This document shows positions 25,328 to 33,581 of a DNA stretch of 37,313 nucleotides, in pieces. Every line of letters begins with the position of its first letter. Position 1 is the stretch's first letter. The notes under the pieces are model-generated. The model did not search any database and was not told the origin of the DNA. It worked only from the letters and a program-made list of their open reading frames with translations. Source of the DNA: Dictyobacter arantiisoli (lineage in GTDB: Bacteria; Chloroflexota; Ktedonobacteria; Ktedonobacterales; Ktedonobacteraceae); the NCBI RefSeq assembly GCF_008326305.1, contig NZ_BIXY01000072.1, forward strand, positions 1 to 37,313, written 5' to 3'. Made by a program: the position numbers and the translations under genes.

Positions 25328-25636
25328 ATGAAAGTAGGTAGTGTGAACTCATATCTGTACCTGGTCGGTGCGCAGCAGAGGAGATGTACCAAAAAACCAA
25401 GCGGGAGGACGATGCCGTCGTTGTCGTGGGTTGATCGGGTGGCTCGCGCGGCATGTCTGGTCCTGCTCAAAGGGACGAGACGTGGTAATGAGCCTGGGCC
25501 GATACTGGCATACCCTGCGCAACTTGACAAATTGCGCGCACGTATCCAGGTCGGTTCATATGGTGTTGATAGCATTACCCTGGCGAGGTGTATACTAGTA
25601 AATGAAACTCATTTTTTATCCATACACCAGGAGTGA
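25328..25636 (+). CDS. Probable FlgM-like anti-sigma-28 factor
   Basis: A 102-residue protein. Its C-terminal part, LDKLRARIQVGSYGVDSITLA (split here as LDKLRARIQVG and SYGVDSITLA, about 66-86), matches the FlgM pattern: a helix, I..G.Y.VD, then helix A..(I/M)L. The start MKVGSVNSYLY and the basic middle followed by DRVARAA also recall the layout of Gram-positive FlgM proteins. FlgM binds sigma-28 and holds it inactive. GGGGAG lies eight bases before ATG 25328, and a TATAAT is 33 bases upstream. It sits between a sigma-28-type gene and csrA, the expected position for such a regulator. The N-terminal half is weakly conserved in this family, so the call rests on the short C-terminal motif and on context. 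I am moderately sure. Confidence 0.5.
   Translation: MKVGSVNSYLYLVGAQQRRCTKKPSGRTMPSLSWVDRVARAACLVLLKGTRRGNEPGPILAYPAQLDKLRARIQVGSYGVDSITLARCILVNETHFLSIHQE
25566..25596 (+). promoter_or_regulatory. Candidate csrA promoter
   Basis: TTGATA at 25566-25571, a 19 bp spacer and TATACT at 25591-25596, inside the end of the FlgM-like gene. It would give csrA its own transcript with a leader of about 220 bases. Confidence 0.35.
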
Positions 25637-25820
25637 TTGTATTAATTAGCCAGGTTCGCTCTACCCACAGTGTTATCCCTTTGCGTCTTGTACGAGCGGC
25701 ATGTCGACCCGCATTCGCTACTCGATCTTCTTATGCGGTCACGCTGAAAGAGGCGCCCTTGCTAATGTTAGTCGCGGCGCAGGGACGCTTAGGCTATGCT
25801 TCTTATGAAGGGAGCTTTAC

Positions 25821-26036
25821 ATGCTTGTTTTGCGACGAAAAGTTGGTGAAAGTATTGTTCTTGCCGGGGTTATCAACGTTTCAGTGTTGGCTGTCGAAGG
25901 CGAGCGCGTAAAAATCGGAATTAGCGCGCCTCCGGATGTGACTATTGTGCGTGAAGAACTTCTCCGCAACAATGATGCAGATCCAACTCAAAATCCGAAT
26001 ACACCAATACCTCCAGCACAGCCACAGCCTCGGTAG
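25821..26036 (+). CDS. csrA: Carbon storage regulator CsrA
   Basis: A 71-residue CsrA/RsmA. It opens with MLVLRRKVGESIVLAG, followed by VEGERVKIGISAPPDV and IVREEL, the signature of this RNA-binding dimer. CsrA binds GGA motifs in mRNA leaders and controls translation and stability; in Gram-positive bacteria it is often antagonised by FliW and controls flagellin. The C-terminal extension from residue 50 (Asn/Pro/Gln-rich, PIPPAQPQPR) is typical in position but has no recognisable fold. AAGGGAG precedes the ATG at a normal distance. No fliW gene is visible nearby. It follows the sigma factor and FlgM-like genes in the same direction. Confidence 0.95.
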   Translation: MLVLRRKVGESIVLAGVINVSVLAVEGERVKIGISAPPDVTIVREELLRNNDADPTQNPNTPIPPAQPQPR

Positions 26037-26160
26037 TTTTGATCTGGTGTTTGCCGTTTCCGGGTCAATACTGAGCTGTGCGCGGCTGGTATAGCTATTG
26101 AGATTGTAGCCCTGGGCATTGTCTTGTCTCATCGTTTCTTTTTAGAGCGAAGCTACCATG

Positions 26161-26198
26161 TGTTCGTATCCCCAATTATTGAGGATACGAACATTTTT
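26161..26198 (+). terminator. Rho-independent terminator after csrA
   Basis: TGTTCGTATCC at 26161-26171 pairs perfectly with GGATACGAACA at 26183-26193 and is followed by TTTTT. It also lies just beyond the end of the convergent inositol-phosphate synthase gene. Confidence 0.75.
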
Positions 26199-26207
26199 GT
26201 GTGCCAA

Positions 26208-27326
26208 TTATTCGTTGATGACTTTGGCAGTCTCTGAAGCGGGGATGGCGTTTTCTGTGATGAATGTCTCGACCAGTTTGCGTGCGATATCATCGTGATA
26301 CTGCACAGGCGGGGATTTCATGAGATAAGAACTGGGGCCTTCCAGCGTGCCACTGATACCGCGATCCAGAGCGATTTTCGCCAGACGAACAGCATCAATT
26401 ACAACGCCAGCCGAGTTGGGAGAATCCCAGACCTCAAGCTTCAGCTCAACATTTAACGGCACATCACCGAAGGTGCGGCCTTCCAGACGAATGTATGCCC
26501 ATTTGCGGTCCTTTAACCAGGCTACATAGTCGGAGGGACCAATGTGGACGTTGTCCGCGCCAATCTCGTAATCGAGCTGACTGGTGACGGCGTTGGTCTT
26601 ACTGATCTTCTTCGACTCCAGGCGGTCGCGCTCCAACATGTTGTAGAAGTCGGTATTGCCACCAACGTTCAATTGCATGGTGCGCTCCAATTTGACGCCG
26701 CGCTCACGGAAGAGACGTGTCAGGACACGATGAACAATTGTCGCGCCCACCTGACTCTTGATGTCATCACCGATAATAGGCAGGCCAGCTTGTTTGAAGC
26801 GCTCTTGCCAGTACTGCTCACGAGCAATAAAGACAGGAACACAGTTGACCAGAGCCACACCAGCTTTCAGGATCTGTTCAACATACCATTTGGTAGCGGT
26901 TTCTGAACCGACTGGTAGATAATTGATCACGACATCTGTTTTGGTCTCTTTGAGGATCTTGACGATATCGTCTGTTTGACCGGGAGCTTTAGTAATGATC
27001 TGTGAAAGATACTTGCCGAGTCCGTCGTGGGTCATTCCTCGGTATACTTTTACGCCCAGATGGGGGACATCTGCGAAGCGATAGGTATTGTTGGGTTCAG
27101 CGTAGATGGCTTCACTCAGGTCTTTGCCGACCTTGTTTTTATCTATATCAAAAGCAGCAGTAAATTCAATATTGCTAATATGATAGCCACCCAGATCAAC
27201 ATGCATTAAACCAGGAATGAAATCTTCTGAATTCGCATTCTGATAATAATGGACTCCCTGTACGAGTGAACTGGCGCAGTTACCTACACCAATAATCGCG
27301 ACTCGCACTTTCTTATTACTTGCCAT
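26208..27326 (-). CDS. ino1: Inositol-3-phosphate synthase
   Basis: A 372-residue NAD-dependent synthase that converts glucose 6-phosphate to inositol 3-phosphate, the first step toward inositol lipids and other inositol compounds. The N-terminal NAD-binding motif is [14 protein letters not shown] (11-24). [30 protein letters not shown] and the helix with [14 protein letters not shown] are conserved in the short bacterial/archaeal Ino1 type, about 360 residues against more than 500 in yeast. GAGGAG precedes the - strand ATG. It is monocistronic, with csrA converging on its 3' side and a long gene-free stretch on its 5' side. In actinobacteria the same enzyme supplies phosphatidylinositol and mycothiol; the use here is not visible in the window. 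Confidence 0.95.
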   Translation of the reverse strand: MASNKKVRVAIIGVGNCASSLVQGVHYYQNANSEDFIPGLMHVDLGGYHISNIEFTAAFDIDKNKVGKDLSEAIYAEPNNTYRFADVPHLGVKVYRGMTHDGLGKYLSQIITKAPGQTDDIVKILKETKTDVVINYLPVGSETATKWYVEQILKAGVALVNCVPVFIAREQYWQERFKQAGLPIIGDDIKSQVGATIVHRVLTRLFRERGVKLERTMQLNVGGNTDFYNMLERDRLESKKISKTNAVTSQLDYEIGADNVHIGPSDYVAWLKDRKWAYIRLEGRTFGDVPLNVELKLEVWDSPNSAGVVIDAVRLAKIALDRGISGTLEGPSSYLMKSPPVQYHDDIARKLVETFITENAIPASETAKVINE

Positions 27327-28383
27327 TATTGTTTCTTACTCCTCTAAAAATGGTTTTTGTAATAGTGTCATGTGTTGCATCTGCAACGACTCAGGCTGGA
27401 ACATATGTTTGTCCCAGCGTATCTTGAATCTCGAACACAACAGAGTAACTGTACTATATCTCTATCTTCTATCGGCATATATATAGTACGTCTTTCAAAC
27501 AGGGATTTTCTCTATCTGCTCCAGCGCTGCAGGCAATTGAGCCTGAACACTATCCTGTTGTGCTTCACCTGTACTGACACCGCTGATTTGTATCCCTGGC
27601 GGTTCGTAAAAAAGCTCATTCTTTGTTTTTGACATGAAGATTGAGCCTTCTCTGACGAACGTCGATTAGGAACAATGCTGTGTATAACTATACCCCCAAC
27701 AAGGGGCTAAATGCCAGTGGAAGCGCCTGTTTTGAAAAAGTAGTGCATTGTATTTAAGAGCTAAAAAGGCATAAGGGATGCTAGAAGCGGTTTTTTCTGG
27801 CGTTGAGGGCCCTCTCTTTTGCTGTTTTATGCCATCAAGGAATGATATACATTCCTTCTTTTATAGAATGTAGAGATAATTTGTGGTGTATAAAGGAATA
27901 GTGTGGTACAGGGCTGATTTTTATATGCAGAATACCTATACAGGATGTGACTGAGGTTGCTATTTTGCACGCTAAATATGGGCACCGACACAAAATGTGG
28001 TATTCAAATGAAACCAATGTTACAATAGAATTGTCACTATACGACAAAAAGGCCCATTGGAAATGGGTTGTTTGTAAACATCACCTGGATGCGGCTGGCC
28101 TTACGAAGGGAATTCACATGGCAACTGATAGCTGATCCTGGTACTATGATGGGGCGTCATTTGTGATGATCGTTGTTTTGAGTGAATAGGCGAGCTTTTA
28201 GAGATGGACGGTTGGGTTTCATTCTACACTGTCGTGGATGACTTTTCTGCTGGATATCCCCTGTACTGCACTGCACTGTATTCCTCACCAGCGATCATTA
28301 AGCCACAGCAATCTTAGGTCTATCTGCTGAGCGGAGAGGATGATACTTCTGGCTGGTAGATGGCGAATGGAGATGTATTTATC
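27327..28383. other. 1057 bp gene-free stretch between ino1 and cysC
   Basis: Short open frames here lack ribosome sites and read like noise. Small structures seen are GTTGC/GCAAC at 27374-27387, CCCC/GGGG around 27694-27706 and CCCATT/AATGGG at 28053-28067. None is strong enough to name a riboswitch. It must hold the promoters of ino1 (- strand) and cysC (+ strand), which I could not place. Confidence 0.5.
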
Positions 28384-28929
28384 ATGGCAAACGCTGGTTT
28401 TACTATCTGGTTTACTGGTCTCTCCGGTGCTGGCAAGAGCACCCTCTCTGAGGCGCTTGAGCTGCGCCTGCGTGCCCGTGGCCGCAATGTTGAGATTCTT
28501 GACGGCGATAAGGTTCGCACTCACCTGAGTAAGGGCCTGGGTTTTAGTAAAGAGGATCGAGATACCAACATTAAGCGCATTGCGTTTGTAGCTGGTCTGC
28601 TGACACGCAATGGGGTGGTCTGTATTTCGGCAGCAATTGCTCCTTATCGCGATGCTCGAGCCTGGGCGCGTGAAGAGATTGGCAATTTTGTAGAGATTTA
28701 TGTGAAATGTCCGCTTGAGGTCTGCCGTCAGAGGGATGTCAAAGGACTCTACAAGCTGGTTGATGAGGGTAAGGTCAAAAATTTCACGGGCGTTGATGAT
28801 CCCTATGAAGAGCCGCTCAATCCCGAACTGGTCGTAGAGACCGATAAAGAGACGATTGAGGAGAGCGTGGATCGTATCTTCGCGAAGTTGGAAGAGCTTG
28901 GCTATCTGGAACCGGTTCCCGTTGCCTAG
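28384..28929 (+). CDS. cysC: Adenylyl-sulfate kinase
   Basis: A 181-residue APS kinase that phosphorylates adenylyl sulfate to PAPS in sulfate activation. The P-loop is GLSGAGKST at 12-20. [25 protein letters not shown]'s core elements (DGD, the [11 protein letters not shown] segment) and the lid [11 protein letters not shown] are present. The position of the phosphorylated serine of the E. coli enzyme (ISP) is Ala here (IAPYR, A86), a variant also seen elsewhere; the phosphoenzyme is not essential for catalysis in all homologues. ATG 28384 gives the usual family start; ATG 28360 would add eight residues. The sat gene follows after 38 bases and supplies the substrate, so the two form an operon. 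No sulfite or PAPS reductase genes are present nearby. Confidence 0.95.
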   Translation: MANAGFTIWFTGLSGAGKSTLSEALELRLRARGRNVEILDGDKVRTHLSKGLGFSKEDRDTNIKRIAFVAGLLTRNGVVCISAAIAPYRDARAWAREEIGNFVEIYVKCPLEVCRQRDVKGLYKLVDEGKVKNFTGVDDPYEEPLNPELVVETDKETIEESVDRIFAKLEELGYLEPVPVA

Positions 28930-28967
28930 TTTGTCGTATTGCAGAGAGAAAAGGGTAGTTACAACGT

Positions 28968-30140
28968 ATGTCAAATGATTTAATTGCTCCTCATGGTGGA
29001 GAACTGATCATTAATCTGGTCGGTGATGCTGAGCGTGCGGCTTTACTTGAGCGCGCCCACAGTTTACCACGTATTACGGTTGGTTCACGACAACTGGCTG
29101 ATCTTGAGATGTTTGCTATTGGTGCCTATAGTCCACTGCGAGGTTTTCTGACACGTCAGGATTATCTGAGTGTGGTCAATACCATGCATCTTAGCAATGG
29201 CCTGCCCTGGTCGATTCCTATTACGCTGGCAATCTCATCCGAGCAGGCGGCGCAGGTGTCAGAGGGTTCAGATGTCGCACTGGTGAATGATGAAGATGAG
29301 ATTCAGGCTATCTTAACCGTCCAGGAGAAGTATGGTTATGATAAGGCCCTTGAGGCCCGTCAGGTCTATCGAACCGAGGATGAGGCCCATCCCGGTGTGC
29401 AGGTGCTCTATCAACAGGGTGACGTGCTGTTAGGTGGACCCGTACGCGTGCTGGCTTTACAGCCACAGGTCTTTGCCGCTGAGCGCTATACGCCCACTCA
29501 GTCACGTGCACTCTTCACTGAGCGCGGTTGGAAGCGTATCGTCGCCTTCCAGACGCGCAATCCCGTCCATCGTGCCCATGAATACATCCAGAAATGCGCG
29601 CTTGAAACCGTCGATGGACTCTATCTCCATCCTCTGGTCGGCAATACCAAGGGCGATGATATTCCTGCCGATGTGCGTATGCGCTGTTATCACGTCTTGC
29701 TGAAGAACTATTATCCACAGAACCGTGTGATCCTGGGCGTACTCCCGGCGGCGATGCGCTATGCCGGTCCCCGTGAGGCCATTTTCCATGCCCTGATGCG
29801 TAAGAATTATGGCTGTTCACACTTTATTGTGGGACGTGATCATGCCGGTGTAGGTAATTATTATGGCACCTATGATGCGCAACACATCTTCTCCGAGTTT
29901 GATGCTGCCAGCCTGGGTATTACCCCGATGTTCTTTGATCACACCTTCTTCTGCAAAATCTGTGATGGCATGGCCTCCCAGAAGACGTGCCCACATGGCA
30001 ATGAAAATCATATCATGTTAAGCGGAACGAAAGTCCGGCAGATGTTGCAGGCAGGTGAGATGCCACCCCGTGAATTCTCCCGTCCTGAGGTTGCGCAGGT
30101 ACTCATCGAAGCCATGCGCCAGCCCATCACGCAGGCATAA
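28968..30140 (+). CDS. sat: Sulfate adenylyltransferase (ATP sulfurylase)
   Basis: A 390-residue single-chain ATP sulfurylase, which makes adenylyl sulfate from ATP and sulfate. It has an N-terminal PUA-like domain and a catalytic domain with [12 protein letters not shown] at 195-206 (HxxH) and GRDHAGVG at 289-296. C329, C332 and C341 with a nearby His (FCKIC ... TCPHG) correspond to the zinc site described for the Thermus enzyme. It is the homo-oligomeric Sat form, not the CysD/CysN type, and its length fits (about 380-400). It follows cysC by 38 bases. The ribosome site is weak (AAAAGGG at some distance), so translation may depend partly on cysC. A hairpin terminator follows. Confidence 0.97.
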   Translation: MSNDLIAPHGGELIINLVGDAERAALLERAHSLPRITVGSRQLADLEMFAIGAYSPLRGFLTRQDYLSVVNTMHLSNGLPWSIPITLAISSEQAAQVSEGSDVALVNDEDEIQAILTVQEKYGYDKALEARQVYRTEDEAHPGVQVLYQQGDVLLGGPVRVLALQPQVFAAERYTPTQSRALFTERGWKRIVAFQTRNPVHRAHEYIQKCALETVDGLYLHPLVGNTKGDDIPADVRMRCYHVLLKNYYPQNRVILGVLPAAMRYAGPREAIFHALMRKNYGCSHFIVGRDHAGVGNYYGTYDAQHIFSEFDAASLGITPMFFDHTFFCKICDGMASQKTCPHGNENHIMLSGTKVRQMLQAGEMPPREFSRPEVAQVLIEAMRQPITQA

Positions 30141-30173
30141 GCTAAGCACCAACTTGTCCCCACATCATCAAAC

Positions 30174-30236
30174 AGAGAAGGCCCGATCCTTGCGGTCGGG
30201 CTCTCTGCATTGCAAGGCTCTCGTGGCCTTCTCTCT
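30174..30236. terminator. Branched terminator between sat and the epimerase gene
   Basis: AGAGAAGGCC at 30174-30183 pairs with GGCCTTCTCT at 30225-30234. Inside it, GCCCGATC and GGTCGGGC (30181-30201) form a second hairpin. On the + strand CTCTTT follows. It separates two convergent genes. Confidence 0.65.
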
Positions 30237-31160
30237 TTAATGGCGGAAGAAGTCGATGGTGGCTTTGACGCCGTCTTCGAAACTGACTTCAGGCTTCCAA
30301 TTGAGGAGGCGTTCGGCTTTGCTGGAGTCGAAGAAGGCTTGATAGATGTCGCCTGGTCGCCTGGGGGCGTGGGTGATAGGCGCTTCAAAGCCGATTATTT
30401 GTGCCAGCGTTTTGTAGATCTCATTGACTGAGACAGCCCGTCCGGTGCCGATACAAAAGATCTCGTTGTCTCCACGTTTGAGCGCCTGCACATTGGCACG
30501 CGCAACATCACCGACATAAACATAATCTTTACGTTGCTCGCCGTCCCAGTCGATGCGTACGCTTTCATGAGCCAGGAAGCGTTTGGCGAAGATAGAAATG
30601 ACGCCAGCCTCTCCATTAGGATCTTGCCGTGGCCCATAAATATTGCCATAGCGCAGGATGGTGAAGTTGAGTCCCTGCGAGGTGTGCCAGTAGCGCAGAT
30701 AGAATTCCGCAACCATCTTGGTGATGCCGTAAGGCGATTCTGGACGCTGAGACGTGTCCTCGTCGAGTGGTAGACGCATGGGGGTGCCGTAGGTGGCTCC
30801 AGATGAGGCGAAGATGATTTTTTTTGCGTTGACGCGTTTCGCCTGTGTCAGGATGTTAAGCAGGCCGAGGACGTTGACCTGGGCATCGAGTTTGGGTTGT
30901 TTGGTTGAGATGGCAACGCTATGCTGGGCAGCATGATGATTAACAATTTCGGGCTGAAATTCATCAAAAATACGGCTTATGGCAGTTTCGTCGGTGATAT
31001 CAGCCTGATAGAAACGCACCTTGCTGTTGAGGTTCGCTTCTTTGCCACCGCCCTCGGTCCAGAGGCTGTCTACACTGGCAACCTCATGCCCCTGTTCCAG
31101 ATAGTGATCCGCAATATGTGAACCGATGAAGCCCGCTCCACCAGTGATAAGTATGCGCAT
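30237..31160 (-). CDS. NAD-dependent epimerase/dehydratase (GalE-like)
   Basis: A 307-residue extended short-chain dehydrogenase. It has the Rossmann motif GGAGFIG at 7-13, catalytic SS at 119-120 (FASSGATYG), YxxxK as Y144 and K148 (SPYGITK), and RYGNIYGPRQDP, which places it with the UDP-sugar 4-epimerases and related enzymes. The C-terminal substrate segment includes HAPRRPGDI, typical of UDP-glucose 4-epimerase-like proteins. The substrate cannot be fixed from sequence. It probably supplies a sugar nucleotide for envelope glycans. It converges with sat. Upstream on its strand are two signalling-type genes separated by about 110 bases or more, so a shared transcript is uncertain. Confidence 0.92.
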   Translation of the reverse strand: MRILITGGAGFIGSHIADHYLEQGHEVASVDSLWTEGGGKEANLNSKVRFYQADITDETAISRIFDEFQPEIVNHHAAQHSVAISTKQPKLDAQVNVLGLLNILTQAKRVNAKKIIFASSGATYGTPMRLPLDEDTSQRPESPYGITKMVAEFYLRYWHTSQGLNFTILRYGNIYGPRQDPNGEAGVISIFAKRFLAHESVRIDWDGEQRKDYVYVGDVARANVQALKRGDNEIFCIGTGRAVSVNEIYKTLAQIIGFEAPITHAPRRPGDIYQAFFDSSKAERLLNWKPEVSFEDGVKATIDFFRH

Positions 31161-31272
31161 AAATAGGGCCTTTCTCTCGCAATCTATTCAGAACCCCGGA
31201 TCTTATTCCGCCAATGGATAGTTTGCCAGTTGTTCTGTTCTTTTTCCATTATAGCAACTGGTGGCCTTCCCA

Positions 31273-32076
31273 TCAAATAAACTGTTCTAGTGCTGTTTGT
31301 AACTCTTGTGATGGAACGAGGATCGGGAAGATACACAGGCCGGTCTCCTGACGCAAACGCGTCAAAATCTGGTCATCCTGTGGATCAGAGATTGCCACTG
31401 TTAAGGTATTGCGTTCTTTGCCCAGGGGATAGCAATGGAGTTCTTGCGCGAGTGCCGGGCGGACAATATGCAGTAATCTGGTGGGCAAGGGGCGAGGCAG
31501 GTTAGCGAGATAGGGAATACCTAGTTGACGAGCGCGCTGCGAGAGATCCTCTTTTTTATGCTCAGACTGAGTTGGTGCATGACTCGGTTTGGGATTGCGT
31601 ACTTCAAAGAGCAGACGCACTTCCTGAGCTTTAGCGATGCAGGCAGTGAGATCCTGATGAGGGGTGGAACTGTCACTATAGCCAATCGTCATCAGTGTGG
31701 GACGGACGATATGGTCTTCTTCGGCGTGATGGACCTGCCAGAGCAACGCATCCCATAAGCGTTCCTGCACCAGAACAGCACCCTGACGATTGGCACCTGG
31801 CAAGAGCACAGAGAGCGTTGTACCTGTGAGCAGGATGGTATCGGTCTTTCTAATCAGACTGCTAAGCTGATCCCGATAGTATCTGAGGCTGTCCTGGATA
31901 GCTGTTTGAATATGATATGCGGAGTCGAAGTGCAGTTGGATGACGAGCAAAGCAAGCTGATCTATTGCCGCTGGAACAAACGCGCGTAAGCGAGTCGCGA
32001 TATCCTGTCTCATGGAAGCATCAGTATTTGCATGCATAGATGCTATGGCAGGAAGTACTGTATCCTTCTTGCACAT
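31273..32076 (-). CDS. Degenerate GGDEF-like domain fused to an MshEN/GspE-N-like domain
   Basis: A 267-residue soluble protein. Residues about 37-158 follow the GGDEF diguanylate cyclase fold pattern (LALLVIQLHFDSA, SSLIRKTDTILLTG, SVLLPGANRQGA, VQERLWDALL), but the GGDEF loop itself is replaced by TGTTL, so cyclase activity is unlikely. After a charged linker (about 160-182), residues about 183-267 resemble the T2SSE_N/MshEN domain (RLLHIVRPALAQELHCYPLG, LTVAISDPQDDQILTRL), a fold that binds c-di-GMP in some GspE/MshE proteins. There is no ATPase domain. AAGGAG precedes ATG 32076 by ten bases. Both assignments come from pattern recognition rather than strict motifs. A receptor or adaptor role in nucleotide signalling is an inference. 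Confidence 0.6.
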   Translation of the reverse strand: MCKKDTVLPAIASMHANTDASMRQDIATRLRAFVPAAIDQLALLVIQLHFDSAYHIQTAIQDSLRYYRDQLSSLIRKTDTILLTGTTLSVLLPGANRQGAVLVQERLWDALLWQVHHAEEDHIVRPTLMTIGYSDSSTPHQDLTACIAKAQEVRLLFEVRNPKPSHAPTQSEHKKEDLSQRARQLGIPYLANLPRPLPTRLLHIVRPALAQELHCYPLGKERNTLTVAISDPQDDQILTRLRQETGLCIFPILVPSQELQTALEQFI

Positions 32077-32215
32077 GGGTGATTGACTCCTTGTTAGTGG
32101 TACACATATATTGGTTGGTTGATGTATTGTTACTAAGCATACTGTGGAAGCACCTGCGAACGGGCATGATTGCGGTTATGGTTTTGTTAAGACACTGTGC
32201 TTATGGTTAAGATCA

Positions 32216-33169
32216 TTACAGTGCCTCATCCTGTTCGTAGCATTGGATCAAGACACGAATCGCCTCCTTCAGTGTATCGATATGGGCGAGCAGAAGATCA
32301 ATATGCTGCATCAGATTGAGCAGATGTAAAACTACCGTTTCATCATCCCCGCGTGCGACATTGTGAAATTCAGGCAAAATAATAATGAAGAGTTTTTGGA
32401 GTCTCTCGACAAGCAGATGAAACATTGTATCTATCTGTTGTAAAGTAGGCTGGAGCGCCGGTTGTGATCCAAAGATTAAGGTGAATTCTAGTCGCTGCTC
32501 ATTCTGTTCTTGCCAGTACTGTAAGCGTGACGTTAACAGACGAAGCGCCTGCATCCACTGGTAATACGTACTATCTGGAATATGAGATGCTTCGATGGCG
32601 GCTAGCACATCGGTTCGTTCCTCATCTTCACCTTCTTGTTGCAGGCGGCGCTTAATACGAGCCGCCCCATAGATACTACAGCTTCTATCGAGGCTTTCAA
32701 TGCTGGTGAGGATTGTGCTCTGTAACAATTGACCCAGTGGTGTCAGCCGTTCAAGCCTGATCTCGCTATCTTGTAAAAGCATTTTCAGATTAAAGTAGAG
32801 CAGTGAAGCGCTTTGATCACTGTGCTCCTCGACCATCTGTGTCGCACAGAGGGTTAATTCTGGGAGCAGGATACTATAGAGGATTTCGGCATTCTCAAAA
32901 ATCTGGCGCAGGCAGATTGCCAGCAAGGTGGTATCCGCTGGCGTAATCCGGCCTGTCAGGCAGCGCTGGACACGTTCCAGCACAATATCCAGGCTGGAGG
33001 TCATATCGGCTTCCTGATGCGCATTTAGCGCGGCTGATAAGACACTTTTCCCCATATGGCTACGGAGAGGTGGTTCCGCGGGTGCGTGAGCTGGCGAAAA
33101 TGGAGTTGGTCGTTCAGGTATGTTGTGAGCGCTATGCAAGGTGATCTTGCGTGTATGTTGATCTTTCAT
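32216..33169 (-). CDS. Helical hypothetical protein
   Basis: A 317-residue protein I do not recognise. The first 50 residues are Pro/His-rich and probably disordered. The remainder is almost entirely amphipathic helix with leucine-rich heptads (SLDIVLERVQRCL, LLAICLRQIFENAEILYSIL, LLNLMQHIDLLLAHI, LKEAIRVLIQC). There is no signal peptide, transmembrane segment or known motif. AGAGGAAG lies four bases before ATG 33169. It lies upstream of, and in the same direction as, the degenerate GGDEF/MshEN gene, with a 139-base gap, and diverges from secA. A scaffold or partner for its neighbour is possible but not supported beyond position. Confidence 0.75.
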   Translation of the reverse strand: MKDQHTRKITLHSAHNIPERPTPFSPAHAPAEPPLRSHMGKSVLSAALNAHQEADMTSSLDIVLERVQRCLTGRITPADTTLLAICLRQIFENAEILYSILLPELTLCATQMVEEHSDQSASLLYFNLKMLLQDSEIRLERLTPLGQLLQSTILTSIESLDRSCSIYGAARIKRRLQQEGEDEERTDVLAAIEASHIPDSTYYQWMQALRLLTSRLQYWQEQNEQRLEFTLIFGSQPALQPTLQQIDTMFHLLVERLQKLFIIILPEFHNVARGDDETVVLHLLNLMQHIDLLLAHIDTLKEAIRVLIQCYEQDEAL

Positions 33170-33581
33170 TTATCTTCCTCTCAACATCATCTGCTACTCC
33201 TCTCTTTATTGTACTTTGCATCCCTATCGACAATGGTATTTATTGCTTTTTCCTCTTTTTTGTACTAACATATAGTCATATAAGTAATTCTTGTGTGAAG
33301 ATCATCGAAGAGAGGGAAGTTGGGTCCATTTTTAATGGATGGGAAGATAGGGCATCCTTTTTTTGTTCTCATTAAGAGAGAAGAAAAGTATGCTCACCGT
33401 CTGTCCGGGCAGCCCCTCACTTTTCCCCTTCAGGATTCTGCAACACAAAGAATTCGCTTACGTAGTATGAGAGAATGGTATAATAGGGTGAGCATATCTA
33501 TTTGGTGACACAGAGAAGATCTGAATCGATCAAAAAGAAAAATAACGCTGTCCATGCTGGTCTGTAGGAGAACACGCGCGT
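33170..33581. other. 412 bp divergent intergenic region before secA
   Basis: It holds the extended -10 promoter for secA (33476-33484). A small hairpin followed by a seven-base T-run (GGATG 33337-33341, CATCC 33353-33357, T 33358-33364) looks like a weak + strand terminator upstream of that promoter. No gene is visible. Confidence 0.5.
33476..33484 (+). promoter_or_regulatory. Extended -10 promoter for secA
   Basis: TGGTATAAT: a TG one base upstream of a perfect TATAAT at 33479-33484, 98 bases before the secA start. The -35 is weak, which is common with extended -10 promoters. Confidence 0.5.

Noticed and set aside
25633-25911. 92-codon frame overlapping csrA
   Set aside because: It overlaps the start of csrA in another frame and lacks a ribosome site.
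27372-27632. 86-codon frame in the ino1-cysC intergenic stretch
   Set aside because: It has no ribosome site, a Cys/Leu/Arg-rich noise-like composition and no family resemblance.
28021-28080. Possible riboswitch-like hairpins upstream of cysC
   Set aside because: Only short stems (6 bp) are visible and no known riboswitch core could be matched by eye.
28285-28974. 229-codon frame on the - strand over cysC
   Set aside because: It is antisense to a clear APS kinase gene and has no recognisable protein features.
33337-33364. Terminator in the secA leader region
   Set aside because: The 5 bp stem is short and no + strand transcript is expected to end there; it is mentioned only within the intergenic note.
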